Shown: in pieces, positions 26,884-36,769 of the stretch
Numbering within the stretch: position 1 is the first letter of the stretch
Layout: each line of letters starts with the position of its first letter
Assembly: GCA_013215505.1 (NCBI GenBank)
Contig: JABSQZ010000017.1
Span: forward strand, 1 to 64,000
Length of the DNA stretch: 64,000 nt
Direction: 5' to 3'
From: Oceanospirillaceae bacterium
GTDB taxonomy: Bacteria > Pseudomonadota > Gammaproteobacteria > Pseudomonadales > Balneatricaceae
Notes under the pieces: model-generated
Seen by the model: only the letters and a program-made list of their open reading frames with translations
What the model was told of the DNA's origin: nothing
Databases searched by the model: none
Made by a program: the position numbers and the translations under genes

Positions 26884-27833
26884 CAAAAACGGAATTTGAC
26901 GTTAAGCAACAGCTGGAACTGGTACAGTTTTTAGATATTGGCTTGATTGTTATCGATTGCCAGCTGCAGATTAAGATGTGGAATAGCTTTATGACTAACC
27001 ACACCGCCATTGAAGCACACGAAGCAATTGGCCAGCAATTATTTTCTCTGCTTGCACAGCTGCCAGAAGACTACCTGAGGCGTAAATTCCAATCGGTGAT
27101 TACCCTGCAGAGCGCCCTGAACATCACCTGGCAGCAGCGCCCTTACATATTTAAAATGAACAGCTATCGGCCGATCACCAGTAAGGCGGAGTTTATGTAT
27201 CAAAACATCCGTATTATCCCGCTGATGAATGGCAATGCAGTCGTTGAGCATATCGCCATTGCCATTTACGACGTCACTGAAGCCGCGCGTTCACAGATAA
27301 ATTTCAAAGAACAGAACAAGCAGCTAAAGCTTGCCAGCCGCATTGACCCACTGACTAAGCTTTTCAATCGTGGCTATTGGGAGAGTCGCCTGGAGGCAGA
27401 ATTTAAAAGATTTTCCCGGGTGAAGTCCAGCTCAGTATTGGTGATGCTAGATATCGATCACTTTAAATCCATCAACGACACCTACGGCCACCAGGGCGGA
27501 GACGCGGTTCTGCGCGCACTCGGTGATTTGCTGATTAAACAGCACCGTATTACCGATATCATCGGTCGTTACGGCGGTGAAGAATTTGGTATTTTACTAC
27601 TAGACACCACCACAGAAAAAGCCGTCACCCTAGTGCAAAACTTTACCAATGAGCTGGAAAAAAGCACGGTGATCTATGATCAACAAAAAATCAGCATCAC
27701 TTTGAGTTTTGGAATTACCGAAATTAACAAAGACTTCACCAGCCACGAACAGTGGATTGACATGGCCGATAAAGCACTCTATCAGTCCAAACAAAATGGC
27801 CGAAACCAGTTAACGGTACTCAACCAAGAGTAA
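26871..27833 (+). CDS. PAS-GGDEF diguanylate cyclase
   Basis: Makes cyclic di-GMP from GTP. 320 residues. A PAS-like sensor (about 15-130; LVQFLDIGLIVIDCQLQIKMWN) is followed by a short coiled linker and a GGDEF domain (about 150-318) with RIDPLTKLFNRGYWE at its start. The active-site motif is GGEEF. RITD placed five residues before GGEEF matches the RxxD inhibitory site, so product feedback is likely. There are no membrane spans. The overlap with the CheC-like response regulator suggests phosphorylation-linked control. Confidence 0.94.
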   Translation: MDVITKTEFDVKQQLELVQFLDIGLIVIDCQLQIKMWNSFMTNHTAIEAHEAIGQQLFSLLAQLPEDYLRRKFQSVITLQSALNITWQQRPYIFKMNSYRPITSKAEFMYQNIRIIPLMNGNAVVEHIAIAIYDVTEAARSQINFKEQNKQLKLASRIDPLTKLFNRGYWESRLEAEFKRFSRVKSSSVLVMLDIDHFKSINDTYGHQGGDAVLRALGDLLIKQHRITDIIGRYGGEEFGILLLDTTTEKAVTLVQNFTNELEKSTVIYDQQKISITLSFGITEINKDFTSHEQWIDMADKALYQSKQNGRNQLTVLNQE

Positions 27834-28098
27834 CGGGGCACACCGCTCACAGAGTAATATCACCCTTGCCACAGCCTGTGGACAGATCTAGGGATAACTT
27901 AACCCAAGTCATCAGTATCAGCCAAGATGACAGCTATCAGTGGCTATAGCGCCCCCAAAAACAATCAAATTTTGAGTAAAATTTCAACAACCTAGCAGCA
28001 TCCGCAGATATCTACCGCCAGAGGCCAGACTGTGAACTGATTTAAGAGACGATGTGGATTAAATTTTTCGCGGGGGTTTTCAACAGCACAAAGCCGAC
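27834..28098. other. Convergent intergenic region
   Basis: 265 bp between the convergent cyclase and ferredoxin genes. No clear intrinsic terminator or repeat was found on either strand. Confidence 0.4.
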
Positions 28099-28380
28099 TT
28101 AATCATCGGGCATTTCTATTTCGATATGCGATTCAGGTATGCAAATGCAGGTCAGTATCTCTTCATCCTTGAGATCCACCATACTCTCATCTGTATATCT
28201 CACCTGCCCCTGCAGCAGCCGCACTTTGCAGCAGCCACAATAACCGCCACGACAGTTGTAAGGCGCCGATATTTCCTGCGCCTCCAGAGAATCTAATAAA
28301 CTGGGCTCGTACTGGTAATAGAAGGTCTGATTGCCAACCTTAATGCGTGGAATGCCCATTTTTTTGCCACTATCACTCAA
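28099..28380 (-). CDS. yfaE: 2Fe-2S ferredoxin of class I RNR (YfaE-like)
   Basis: 93 residues of the plant-type ferredoxin fold with cluster ligands in [12 protein letters not shown] (C-x4-C-x2-C) and ILTCIC. YfaE in E. coli delivers electrons to maintain the diferric-tyrosyl cofactor of NrdB. The start overlaps the nrdB stop by 4 bp, which fixes both the start and the assignment. Confidence 0.93.
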   Translation of the reverse strand: MSDSGKKMGIPRIKVGNQTFYYQYEPSLLDSLEAQEISAPYNCRGGYCGCCKVRLLQGQVRYTDESMVDLKDEEILTCICIPESHIEIEMPDD

Positions 28381-29507
28381 AAATCAAAATCATCGAAGTC
28401 GCCATCTTCCAGCGAGTTATCGATTTGCCCCACTAAATAGGAACTAATTTCTGATTCCTGAGGTGCCACTTGTACGTTATCACTGCTCAACCAGGCATTC
28501 ATCCACGGCAGTGGATTCTGTCTGGAGGGAAAAATCTCATCAAAGCCAACTGCCTTTAGGCGTACGTTGGTAATATATTCCACGTAATCACTTAATATTG
28601 CCGCGTTTAAACCTATCATGGAACCGTCGCGGAACAGATAACTGGCCCATTCTTTTTCCTGTTCTGCCGCCTCGGCAAAAATAGCAATCGCCTCGTCCCG
28701 ACAAGCGACAGCGACTTCTTTAAACTCGGCATCATCTGCACCAGAGGCCAAGGTATTGAGAATATTTTGTGTACCGGTTAAATGCAGTGCTTCGTCACGC
28801 GCTATCAGCTTAATAATTTTCGCGTTGCCCTCCATGATTGCCCTCTCAGCGAAAGCAAAAGAACAGGCAAAACTGACGTAGAAGCGAATCGCCTCTAACA
28901 CGTTAACCGACACCATGGTCAGATACACTTTGCACTTTAAATTCCACAAGCTGCAATCATGCTCGAGTCCGTCGATAGTATGCTTGCCGTAGCCATGCAC
29001 CGCCTGCACATTAATCAAATGAATCAACTCGTCGTAGAATTTAGTCACTGTTTCTGCACGCTTGACTATTTCTGGATTAGTGACGATTTCATCAAATATC
29101 ACTGAGGGTTCAGTGACGATGTTACGGATAATATGGGTGTAAGAGCGCGAATGTACTGTTTCACTGAAAGCCCAGGTTTCCATCCATGTCTCTAACTCTG
29201 GAATTGAAACTATCGGCAGAAAAGCCACGTTTGGCGATCGCCCCTGCACTGAATCAAGCAAGGTCTGATATTTAATATTGCTGAGGAAGATATGCTTTTC
29301 ATGTTCCGGCATATCAATAAAATCTTTGCGGTCACTCGACAAATCCACTTCTTCCGGGCGCCAAAAGAATGACAACTGCTTTTCAATCAGCTTTTCAAAT
29401 ATAGGGTATTTTTGTTTATCGTAGCGCGCTACGTTAACATTTTGCCCAAAGAACATAGGCTCTTTAGTAGAATCGAAATTTTTAGCGTTAAAAGTGGTAT
29501 AAGCCAT
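28377..29507 (-). CDS. nrdB: Ribonucleotide reductase class Ia, beta subunit
   Basis: Holds the diiron-tyrosyl radical that starts nucleotide reduction. 376 residues, identical in length to E. coli NrdB. Iron ligands sit in the [19 protein letters not shown] and [11 protein letters not shown] helices. The C-terminal acidic tail ([12 protein letters not shown]) docks on NrdA. Second gene of nrdA-nrdB-yfaE, with 108 bp separating it from nrdA. Confidence 0.97.
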   Translation of the reverse strand: MAYTTFNAKNFDSTKEPMFFGQNVNVARYDKQKYPIFEKLIEKQLSFFWRPEEVDLSSDRKDFIDMPEHEKHIFLSNIKYQTLLDSVQGRSPNVAFLPIVSIPELETWMETWAFSETVHSRSYTHIIRNIVTEPSVIFDEIVTNPEIVKRAETVTKFYDELIHLINVQAVHGYGKHTIDGLEHDCSLWNLKCKVYLTMVSVNVLEAIRFYVSFACSFAFAERAIMEGNAKIIKLIARDEALHLTGTQNILNTLASGADDAEFKEVAVACRDEAIAIFAEAAEQEKEWASYLFRDGSMIGLNAAILSDYVEYITNVRLKAVGFDEIFPSRQNPLPWMNAWLSSDNVQVAPQESEISSYLVGQIDNSLEDGDFDDFDF

Positions 29508-29615
29508 GAGTCACTGCCGGAAATGGTAATATATTTAGAACTGGCAGCATTACCTCTGGTAGCAAGGTAGCGCCGCGCCATCTTCACTGCGCCCAATAAC
29601 ATGGACACAAACTAG

Positions 29616-31880
29616 TTACAGCTTACAAGCACCACTGTCGCAACCGTCGTCAGAATGATCTTCAGAGGCGCCATCGCGGGTATTGTGATAGTAGAGAGTC
29701 TTCAAGCCATATTTATAGGCCGTTAACAAATCTTTCAACAACTGCTTCATTGGCACTTTGTCACCGGGGAACCGGGTCGGATCATAGTTGGTATTAGCGG
29801 AGATCGCCTGATCGACAAACTTCTGCATAATACCCACTAACTGCAAATACCCTTCGTTGTTAGGGATATCCCAAAGTAACTCGTACTTGTCCTTGAGGGC
29901 CAAATACTCTGGTACTACTTGCTTTAATATACCATCTTTACTGGCCTTCACTGACACATAGCCACGCGGTGGTTCAATACCATTGGTAGAGTTAGTAATT
30001 TGCGAAGAAGTTTCACAGGGCATCAGCGCCATTAAAGTACTGTTGCGCAGACCGTGTTTCACAATGCTACTGCGCAGTGTCTCCCAGTCATAGTGTAACG
30101 GCTCATCACAGTAGTTATCGATGTCTTTTTTGTAGCTATCGATAGGTAAAATACCCTTTGAGTAAGTGGTCTCATTGAATTTCAGGCAGGGACCAAAGTC
30201 TTTAGAGAGCTGATTAGAAGCCGTTAATAAACTGTGCTGAATAGCTTCGAAAGTACGATGCACTAATCCATTGGCCGAACCATCTGAGTATTTAACTCCG
30301 TTCTTAGCCAGATAGTAAGCCAGGTTGGTGACCCCCACCCCTAAGGTTCTGCGGTTATCTGTGGCCAATTTTGCCGCAATAATCGGGTAATCCTGATAAT
30401 CCAATAAATTATCCAGGGCCCTGACAATCAGGTCAGATAATCCCGGTAGTTCATCTAAGCTCTGCAGCGCTCCTAAGTTGAAAGCCGACAAAGTACACAG
30501 CGCTATTTCTCCCTCTTCATCGTGGGTATGTAACAACGGCTTAGTCGGCAGGGCAATCTCTAAACATAAGTTGGATTGTTTTATCGGAGCGACCAGCGGA
30601 TCAAAGGGACTGTGAGTATTACAGTGATCGACATTCTGGATATAGATACGTCCGGTTGAGGCGCGTTCCGACGCCAACTTGCCAAACAACTCAGCGGCTT
30701 TAATGCTTATTTTACGTATGCTTGGATCTTGCTCATATTTTACATAGAGGCGTTCAAATTCAACCTGGTCGGCAAAAAACGCATCGTACAAGCCCGGCAC
30801 TTCATGGGGACTAAACAAGGTAATATTGCCGCCTTTGACTAAGCGCTGGTACATCAGCTTGTTCAGCTGCACCCCGTAGTCCAGATGACGAACGCGGTTT
30901 TCTTCGACACCGCGGTTATTTTTTAACACCAGTAAGGATTCAACTTCCAAGTGCCAGATAGGATAGAACAATGTGGCCGCGCCGCCGCGAACACCGCCTT
31001 GCGAGCAAGACTTAACCGCGGTCTGGAAATGCTTATAGAAGGGAATACAACCGGTGTGGAAAGCTTCTCCACCTCTGATAGGGCTCCCTAAGGCACGGAT
31101 ATTACCGGCATTGATACCAATGCCCGCCCGCTGCGATACGTATTTGATAATGGAGGCAGATGTCGCGTTGATAGAGTCTAAACTGTCCCCTGTTTCAATT
31201 AATACGCAGGAGCTGAACTGCCGTGTCGGGGTGCGCACTCCGGCCATAATAGGCGTCGGCAGCGACAGCTTAAAGGTAGAAGTCGCATCGTAAAAACGCT
31301 TCACATAATCTAGCCGGGTGTCCTTTGGATATGTGGCGAACAGGCAAGCTGCAACTAACATATATAAGATCTGCGGGCTTTCATAAATCTCACCGGTGAC
31401 CCGGTTTTGTACTAAATATTTACCTTCTAACTGCTTTACCGCCGCGTAGGAGAAAGACATATCGCGGCTGTGATCCAGGTACTGCTGCAGCTCGGCGAAC
31501 TCTTCGACGCTGTAGTCTTCAATAATATGCTTGTCGTAACGGCCCGCCTCGACCATAGCCAAAGTGTGATCGTAAAGCACTGGTGGCTCAAATTGACCGA
31601 AGGCACGCTTGCGCAAATGAAAGATGGCCAGGCGTGCCGCCAAATATTGGTAATCAGGCGTCTCTTCAGAAATCAGATCGGCCGCAGACTTAATCAAAGT
31701 CTCGTGAATGTCAGCTGTTTTCATCCCCTGATAGAACTGAATATGTGCTTTCAACTCTACTTCTGAGGGTGATACTTGATCTAATCCTTCAGCGGCCCAA
31801 ATAACGACTCGATGAATCTTTTCAAGATCTAACTTCTCTTGCCGACCATCGCGCTTGGTAACCATTAAATCCTGCTGCAT
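29616..31880 (-). CDS. nrdA: Ribonucleotide reductase class Ia, alpha subunit
   Basis: Reduces NDPs to dNDPs. 754 residues from the ATG at 31880 (MQQDLMVTKRDGR). The frame is open for 40 more codons upstream, but that extension has no NrdA homology and runs toward the promoter. The N-terminal ATP-cone (about 5-95) provides dATP/ATP control. Active-site Cys residues lie in FSSCVLIET, NLCLEIALP and MPCETSSQ. The C-terminal CDSGACKL carries the redox pair. It is preceded by two NrdR boxes. Confidence 0.97.
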   Translation of the reverse strand: MQQDLMVTKRDGRQEKLDLEKIHRVVIWAAEGLDQVSPSEVELKAHIQFYQGMKTADIHETLIKSAADLISEETPDYQYLAARLAIFHLRKRAFGQFEPPVLYDHTLAMVEAGRYDKHIIEDYSVEEFAELQQYLDHSRDMSFSYAAVKQLEGKYLVQNRVTGEIYESPQILYMLVAACLFATYPKDTRLDYVKRFYDATSTFKLSLPTPIMAGVRTPTRQFSSCVLIETGDSLDSINATSASIIKYVSQRAGIGINAGNIRALGSPIRGGEAFHTGCIPFYKHFQTAVKSCSQGGVRGGAATLFYPIWHLEVESLLVLKNNRGVEENRVRHLDYGVQLNKLMYQRLVKGGNITLFSPHEVPGLYDAFFADQVEFERLYVKYEQDPSIRKISIKAAELFGKLASERASTGRIYIQNVDHCNTHSPFDPLVAPIKQSNLCLEIALPTKPLLHTHDEEGEIALCTLSAFNLGALQSLDELPGLSDLIVRALDNLLDYQDYPIIAAKLATDNRRTLGVGVTNLAYYLAKNGVKYSDGSANGLVHRTFEAIQHSLLTASNQLSKDFGPCLKFNETTYSKGILPIDSYKKDIDNYCDEPLHYDWETLRSSIVKHGLRNSTLMALMPCETSSQITNSTNGIEPPRGYVSVKASKDGILKQVVPEYLALKDKYELLWDIPNNEGYLQLVGIMQKFVDQAISANTNYDPTRFPGDKVPMKQLLKDLLTAYKYGLKTLYYHNTRDGASEDHSDDGCDSGACKL

Positions 31881-31998
31881 TGAAACTGACACTCCGTAGT
31901 TAATATATTTGCAATAAGCCTTGCAACAAGCCGCAAATATCAAAAAGTTCTGAATTCGCTTTAATTCTGGTAGAAACACACACAGAAATACTAAAGCC

Positions 31999-32014
31999 AC
32001 ACAATATGTAGTGA
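31999..32014. promoter_or_regulatory. NrdR box 1 upstream of nrdA
   Basis: ACACAATATGTAGTGA closely fits the NrdR consensus (ACACWATATATAGTGT-type palindrome). It lies about 120 bp upstream of the nrdA start, 32 bp (three helical turns) from box 2, which is the characteristic spacing of paired NrdR boxes. Confidence 0.85.
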
Positions 32015-32030
32015 TTATTATTATTTACAG

Positions 32031-32046
32031 ACACCAAATATAGAGA
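32031..32046. promoter_or_regulatory. NrdR box 2, overlapping the nrdA promoter
   Basis: ACACCAAATATAGAGA is a slightly weaker match to the NrdR palindrome. It covers the predicted -10 element, as expected for repression. NrdR with bound dATP would shut off nrdAB transcription when dNTPs are plentiful. Confidence 0.8.
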
Positions 32047-32064
32047 CTTTAGGCTTTATTTCAA
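32037..32064 (-). promoter_or_regulatory. Sigma-70-type promoter of nrdAB
   Basis: On the minus strand: TTGAAA (32064-32059), a 16-bp spacer, and TATATT (32042-32037). The -10 lies inside NrdR box 2. Confidence 0.65.
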
Positions 32065-32642
32065 CTCTTGACATTTGCCAATTTAGCCGCCAAATAACAC
32101 AAAATCGACGCCAGTCCAGAGGTGGTGCGGCGAGCGGGAATTTAAAAAAAATTGAACTTTTTTTGGCAATCTTGAACAAAGATTTATCCGCAGCTTTTAA
32201 TCGGATAAAGCACAGAAAATTATTTACAATGCCAGCGCCGATCACTATCATACGCGACCCTCATTCTATTCTAAAAAAGCCTTTAATCGAAGTACATGAT
32301 TGCTCCTGCCGTCACAGGCAACGCTCTATTACTGCCAACCGACCCGAGCCACTTATCAGTCTGCAAATCAACACAGTTCAATCCTCAGCCAAGATTGCCT
32401 AGTTGCATAGCCAAATAATACCACGGCTGCTAGTCTGGCAATTCAATCAATAGTATCTGTTTCATCTAAGCTTTAGCGCCCGAAAAAACTGTCGCTTTAC
32501 GGTCACTGATATTTATTTTGTTATTTTTTAAAAATAGCATTTACAAATGCTCATTGCCTGTCTATTATACGCGCCCTCAGCAATGCTGTTCACTAGCCAG
32601 TTCAGTAATCAATTGTTGATAATTCAAATCTTTGAATTGTTT
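32065..32642. other. Intergenic region between nrdA promoter and tRNA-Tyr
   Basis: About 580 bp. An 80-codon plus-strand frame (32163-32402) lacks a good ribosome-binding site and any recognisable motif, so I do not call it. It presumably contains the tRNA promoter. Nothing else recognised. Confidence 0.4.
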
Positions 32643-32726
32643 GGTGGGGTTCCCGAGTGGCCAAAGGGATCAGACTGTAAATCTGACGCGAAAGCTTCGG
32701 TGGTTCGAATCCACCCCCCACCACCA
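32643..32726 (+). tRNA. tyrT: tRNA-Tyr (anticodon GUA)
   Basis: 84 nt. The acceptor stem GGTGGGG pairs with CCCCACC, the discriminator is A and CCA is encoded. The anticodon stem is CAGA/TCTG with loop CTGTAAA (GTA at 32677-32679). A long class II variable arm follows, then the T arm GGTGG-TTCGAAT-CCACC. Nearly identical in layout to E. coli tRNA-Tyr. Single gene, 34 bp upstream of the DUF2788 gene. Confidence 0.97.
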
Positions 32727-32760
32727 TTTTACACTGCCACTGTCCGTTGAGATTCAAGTC

Positions 32761-32961
32761 ATGCGTTTAGCTGAAATTGAAGCCATTGCGCTAAATGTCG
32801 GGATTATTGCCCTGGCATGTTTTGTCACCTTTATTATTTACGATCTGGCAAAAAAATCCAACGCTGGAAAATTCGGCACTATCATCCTCTTTTCGGTACT
32901 GGGCTTAGGCCTGGGCGCATTCCTGATCAAGACTATCATCGTTGCATTAATGGAGCAGTAG
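32761..32961 (+). CDS. DUF2788 small membrane protein
   Basis: 66 residues with two membrane spans (about 9-28 and 40-62) around a basic loop, YDLAKKSNAGKFGT. This matches the DUF2788 family found in many gammaproteobacteria. The function is unknown. The frame is open back into the tRNA, but the ATG at 32761 is the sensible start. Confidence 0.85.
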   Translation: MRLAEIEAIALNVGIIALACFVTFIIYDLAKKSNAGKFGTIILFSVLGLGLGAFLIKTIIVALMEQ

Positions 32962-33128
32962 CTCTTAACTACGCTGCAACCCCGCTACAGGTTTTATCCC
33001 CAGCCCTATCATTAATACTCATTGTGCATAACTTTTTAATTTCGTGATTTTGCGACACAACTATCTGCGAGCAACGCTCTGTATCATCATTAACAGCACT
33101 GAACACAGCCCCCTCAACGCCACAACAG

Positions 33129-33638
33129 TTAAGACTTTTTTTTGGCTAACTCTTCTGCCGATACGTGCTTGAGAGTACCCGCCGCAACATCCCAATCATA
33201 AGCTTTGCCAAAGCCGACCACAAAACGCCCTTGTTGCGGGCGTAATTCCAGTAACTTAAAATCAGCCAAGCTGCGCAACAGCTCTATGGTGTTGCCGAGC
33301 TCTTGGCGCATCTGCTCGAACACCGCTTGCGCTATCTTTGAATCGAGGTCGATCTGATGTACGTTCATTTGCAGCACGGCCCTTTTACGAGCATAGAGGT
33401 TCTTAGCGCTGTGCTCATCTTCAATAAACATGGCGCTGGCAACAGGATTAGCCAGCATATTATTAGTGTGTTCAGACAAAGTACTGACAAAGATATAAAA
33501 GCTGCCGGAAAATTCAATGTAAGGGGCATAACTGACCAGCGGCTGGCCCTGCTGATTGACGCTCGATAACAGTATCGTGGAAAAACTTTGCTGCAACTGC
33601 TGACAATCTGCCAACAGCTGCTGTAATTCAGTAGCCAT
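33129..33638 (-). CDS. HugZ-like FMN-binding split-barrel protein
   Basis: 169 residues of the pyridoxamine-5-phosphate-oxidase-like split barrel. VSYAPYIEFSGSFYIFVSTLSEHTNN covers the first strands, and GRFVVGFGKAYDWD near the C-terminus is typical of the HugZ/HutZ heme-utilisation group. Members bind heme and can degrade it. No heme uptake genes are adjacent, so the role here is not confirmed by context. Confidence 0.8.
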   Translation of the reverse strand: MATELQQLLADCQQLQQSFSTILLSSVNQQGQPLVSYAPYIEFSGSFYIFVSTLSEHTNNMLANPVASAMFIEDEHSAKNLYARKRAVLQMNVHQIDLDSKIAQAVFEQMRQELGNTIELLRSLADFKLLELRPQQGRFVVGFGKAYDWDVAAGTLKHVSAEELAKKKS

Positions 33639-33821
33639 TTAAAGCTCCGGAAGATATATAAAATAAACTATTGTTTGCTATAATGAAATACTGTCCCCAA
33701 GGTAAACCATATCAGGCTCTCAGATCAATATCTTTATCTGCCTGACCACTATAGAGCGCTGAGATAGTGGCAAAGCGATGGTTTACAGACTTCTTTTATC
33801 GACCAGATTATAGGCACTTAG

Positions 33822-34670
<849 letters not shown>

Positions 34671-34749
34671 AAAAAACTCCCGGGATTTAGCGCCAGCTTC
34701 AGGTTAAACTATGGCTGTGATATAACTTTGAGAAAAAGATCTGGAACTT

Positions 34750-36723
34750 ATGGCCCAATCAAGAGAAGACATATTTAACGATTTAAAAGATGGTCAGTTA
34801 GTAGGTCCTGATCACCATAAGTTCCAGCTAACCGGTAGCTCCCTCGACTGTCCGCTCGGGCAATTGTGGCAGGCGGAAGATGTCAGCACTAAAAACCCGA
34901 TTAGCGTCAGTCTGATCATGCTGGACCCCGTTTTTCTGCAATCTAAAACCTTCCTGGCCAAGTTTAAGAAGCAAATAGTGCGCTCCAAAACTATCAACCA
35001 CTCACATGTCGCCGACATTTACGGCTATTTTATTCACCGGGGTGGTTTGTTATTTTTTGCCTTTGAACCTGTAGACGGATTAAACCTGGCAGAATTAAGC
35101 GCCAGTAAAAGCCTCAATATAAAACAAATTCAAGGACTATTAACCCAGCTGACCACCGCCATCAATAGCTGCAGCAGGCAATGGCATCAGCCGCTGGGAG
35201 CACTTGATAGCCAGTTTGTATTTGTCAATAAAAAGGGCGGAGTTAAATTATTACCGGTATCGATGCGTGATTTTTTTCTGGAAAATCAGGGCATGCCAGA
35301 CAGTGTCTACAACTACAAAAGCTACTGCTCCCCTCAGGCCCTCACCGACGATAAATTGGATGCCACCTCTGATAGCTTTACACTCGCCTGTGCCGCTTAC
35401 CGCTTACTAGGTGGCGATGAATTTTCCATTAAACACACCCCTGAGCAACGCGATGAAATAACCTACAAACGGCCCGCGGATATCTCGGATGAGCAATGGG
35501 ATTGTCTGCAACAGGCCCTAAGCGGCGAGAGTTCTCGGCGCTATGCCAATGCCGCGGATTTTATCAAAGCATTCTTTCCGACACTGCCCGAGGAGAAAAA
35601 CGGCAGCGGCGCCACTGCTGCTGATGTAGAAGAAATAGACATTCCAGTGCCTGAAAAGGCTAAACTTCCCAGCACTGAAATCAACTTTAAGTTAGGCAAA
35701 AAACAAATTAACTTCAGTGTGCCAAGCTTCACTATTCCACTGTTTATATTTGTAGTGGGCATCGGCATCGGCTTTATCTTAGGGGTCTTTTCCAGCTCTG
35801 GAAAAATAGACTCAGCCAACGCCGCCACTGCCAAGTTGCAATTGCAGAGTGAGACATTACAGCAACAACTGACAGAGCAACAACAACTGCTGCAGGACTC
35901 TCAGGCCCGGGCCACTAATCTGCAGATTAAGCTGAAGTCACTGGAAAAGCAGCATGGCCAGCCAACAACATCAGGCGCCATACCTTTAAGCATGTTTCGC
36001 GATGAGCTAGATGAGGGACAGTACGGACCGGACATGGTGGTGATAGGCGCAGGTAACTTTATAATGGGAGATGTAAACGGCTCTGGTGATGACAATGAGA
36101 AGCCTGCCCATGAAGTGACCTTTAAACATAACTTCGCCATTTCCCGATTTGAGATCACCTTTGCCCAATATGATTTTTTTGCCCAGCAAACCGATAGAAA
36201 GTTACCCGATGACGAGGGCTGGGGACGTGATCAACAACCGGTAGTGAATGTCACCTGGCGCGAGGCCAGAGCTTATACTCAGTGGCTGGCAAAGGAAACT
36301 AAACTACCCTACAGGCTGCCCACTGAAGCGGAGTGGGAATACTCGGCCCGCGCCGGCACTGGTACTAATTTCTGGTGGGGCGATGAAACCAAAGTCGGCT
36401 ACGCCCAGTGTTCAGATTGCGGTCACCCGCTTGCGGGTAAGCAACCGCTCAGCGTTGGCTCCCTTGAACCCAATCCCTGGGGCCTATACGATTTCAACGG
36501 CAATGTCGATGAGTGGGTGATTGACTGCTACACCAAAGATTACCAGGGCGCCCAGCAAGACGGCCGCCCCTATACTACCTCAGGCTGTCAAAACCGGGCT
36601 ATGCGCGGAGGCTCCTGGTTCGATATCAATCGCATCACCCGCTCTGCCAGTCGCTACCGACACCCGCCCGACTCGAAACGTAATACCTGGGGATTCAGAG
36701 TTGCACTGGATTTAGCTCCCTGA
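34750..36723 (+). CDS. Pseudokinase-transmembrane-FGE-domain protein
   Basis: 657 residues. Residues about 15-280 resemble a Ser/Thr kinase fold but lack the catalytic core: the HRD-type loop reads WHQPLGALDSQFVFVN and no DFG follows, so it is probably a pseudokinase. A membrane span (about 326-350, IFVVGIGIGFILGVF) and a Gln-rich coiled coil (about 362-405) follow. The C-terminal formylglycine-generating-enzyme/SUMF1 domain (about 425-655) has VVIGAGNFIMGD, YRLPTEAEWEYSAR, GNVDEWV and MRGGSWF. The topology puts the kinase fold in the cytoplasm and the FGE domain in the periplasm. FGE-like domains also occur without enzymatic activity as binding modules. The DUF4139 gene follows 46 bp later. 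No sulfatase is nearby. Confidence 0.85.
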   Translation: MAQSREDIFNDLKDGQLVGPDHHKFQLTGSSLDCPLGQLWQAEDVSTKNPISVSLIMLDPVFLQSKTFLAKFKKQIVRSKTINHSHVADIYGYFIHRGGLLFFAFEPVDGLNLAELSASKSLNIKQIQGLLTQLTTAINSCSRQWHQPLGALDSQFVFVNKKGGVKLLPVSMRDFFLENQGMPDSVYNYKSYCSPQALTDDKLDATSDSFTLACAAYRLLGGDEFSIKHTPEQRDEITYKRPADISDEQWDCLQQALSGESSRRYANAADFIKAFFPTLPEEKNGSGATAADVEEIDIPVPEKAKLPSTEINFKLGKKQINFSVPSFTIPLFIFVVGIGIGFILGVFSSSGKIDSANAATAKLQLQSETLQQQLTEQQQLLQDSQARATNLQIKLKSLEKQHGQPTTSGAIPLSMFRDELDEGQYGPDMVVIGAGNFIMGDVNGSGDDNEKPAHEVTFKHNFAISRFEITFAQYDFFAQQTDRKLPDDEGWGRDQQPVVNVTWREARAYTQWLAKETKLPYRLPTEAEWEYSARAGTGTNFWWGDETKVGYAQCSDCGHPLAGKQPLSVGSLEPNPWGLYDFNGNVDEWVIDCYTKDYQGAQQDGRPYTTSGCQNRAMRGGSWFDINRITRSASRYRHPPDSKRNTWGFRVALDLAP

Positions 36724-36769
36724 CAAATCCTAACGTTTCTCTCTGGTCATTGCTGATAAAGGATAATGC

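Noticed and set aside
32163-32402. 80-codon plus-strand frame upstream of tRNA-Tyr
   Set aside because: No ribosome-binding site or recognisable motif, and it lies in a promoter-type region.
32547-32750. Frames running through the tRNA-Tyr gene
   Set aside because: They overlap a clear tRNA; only the downstream DUF2788 start is credible.
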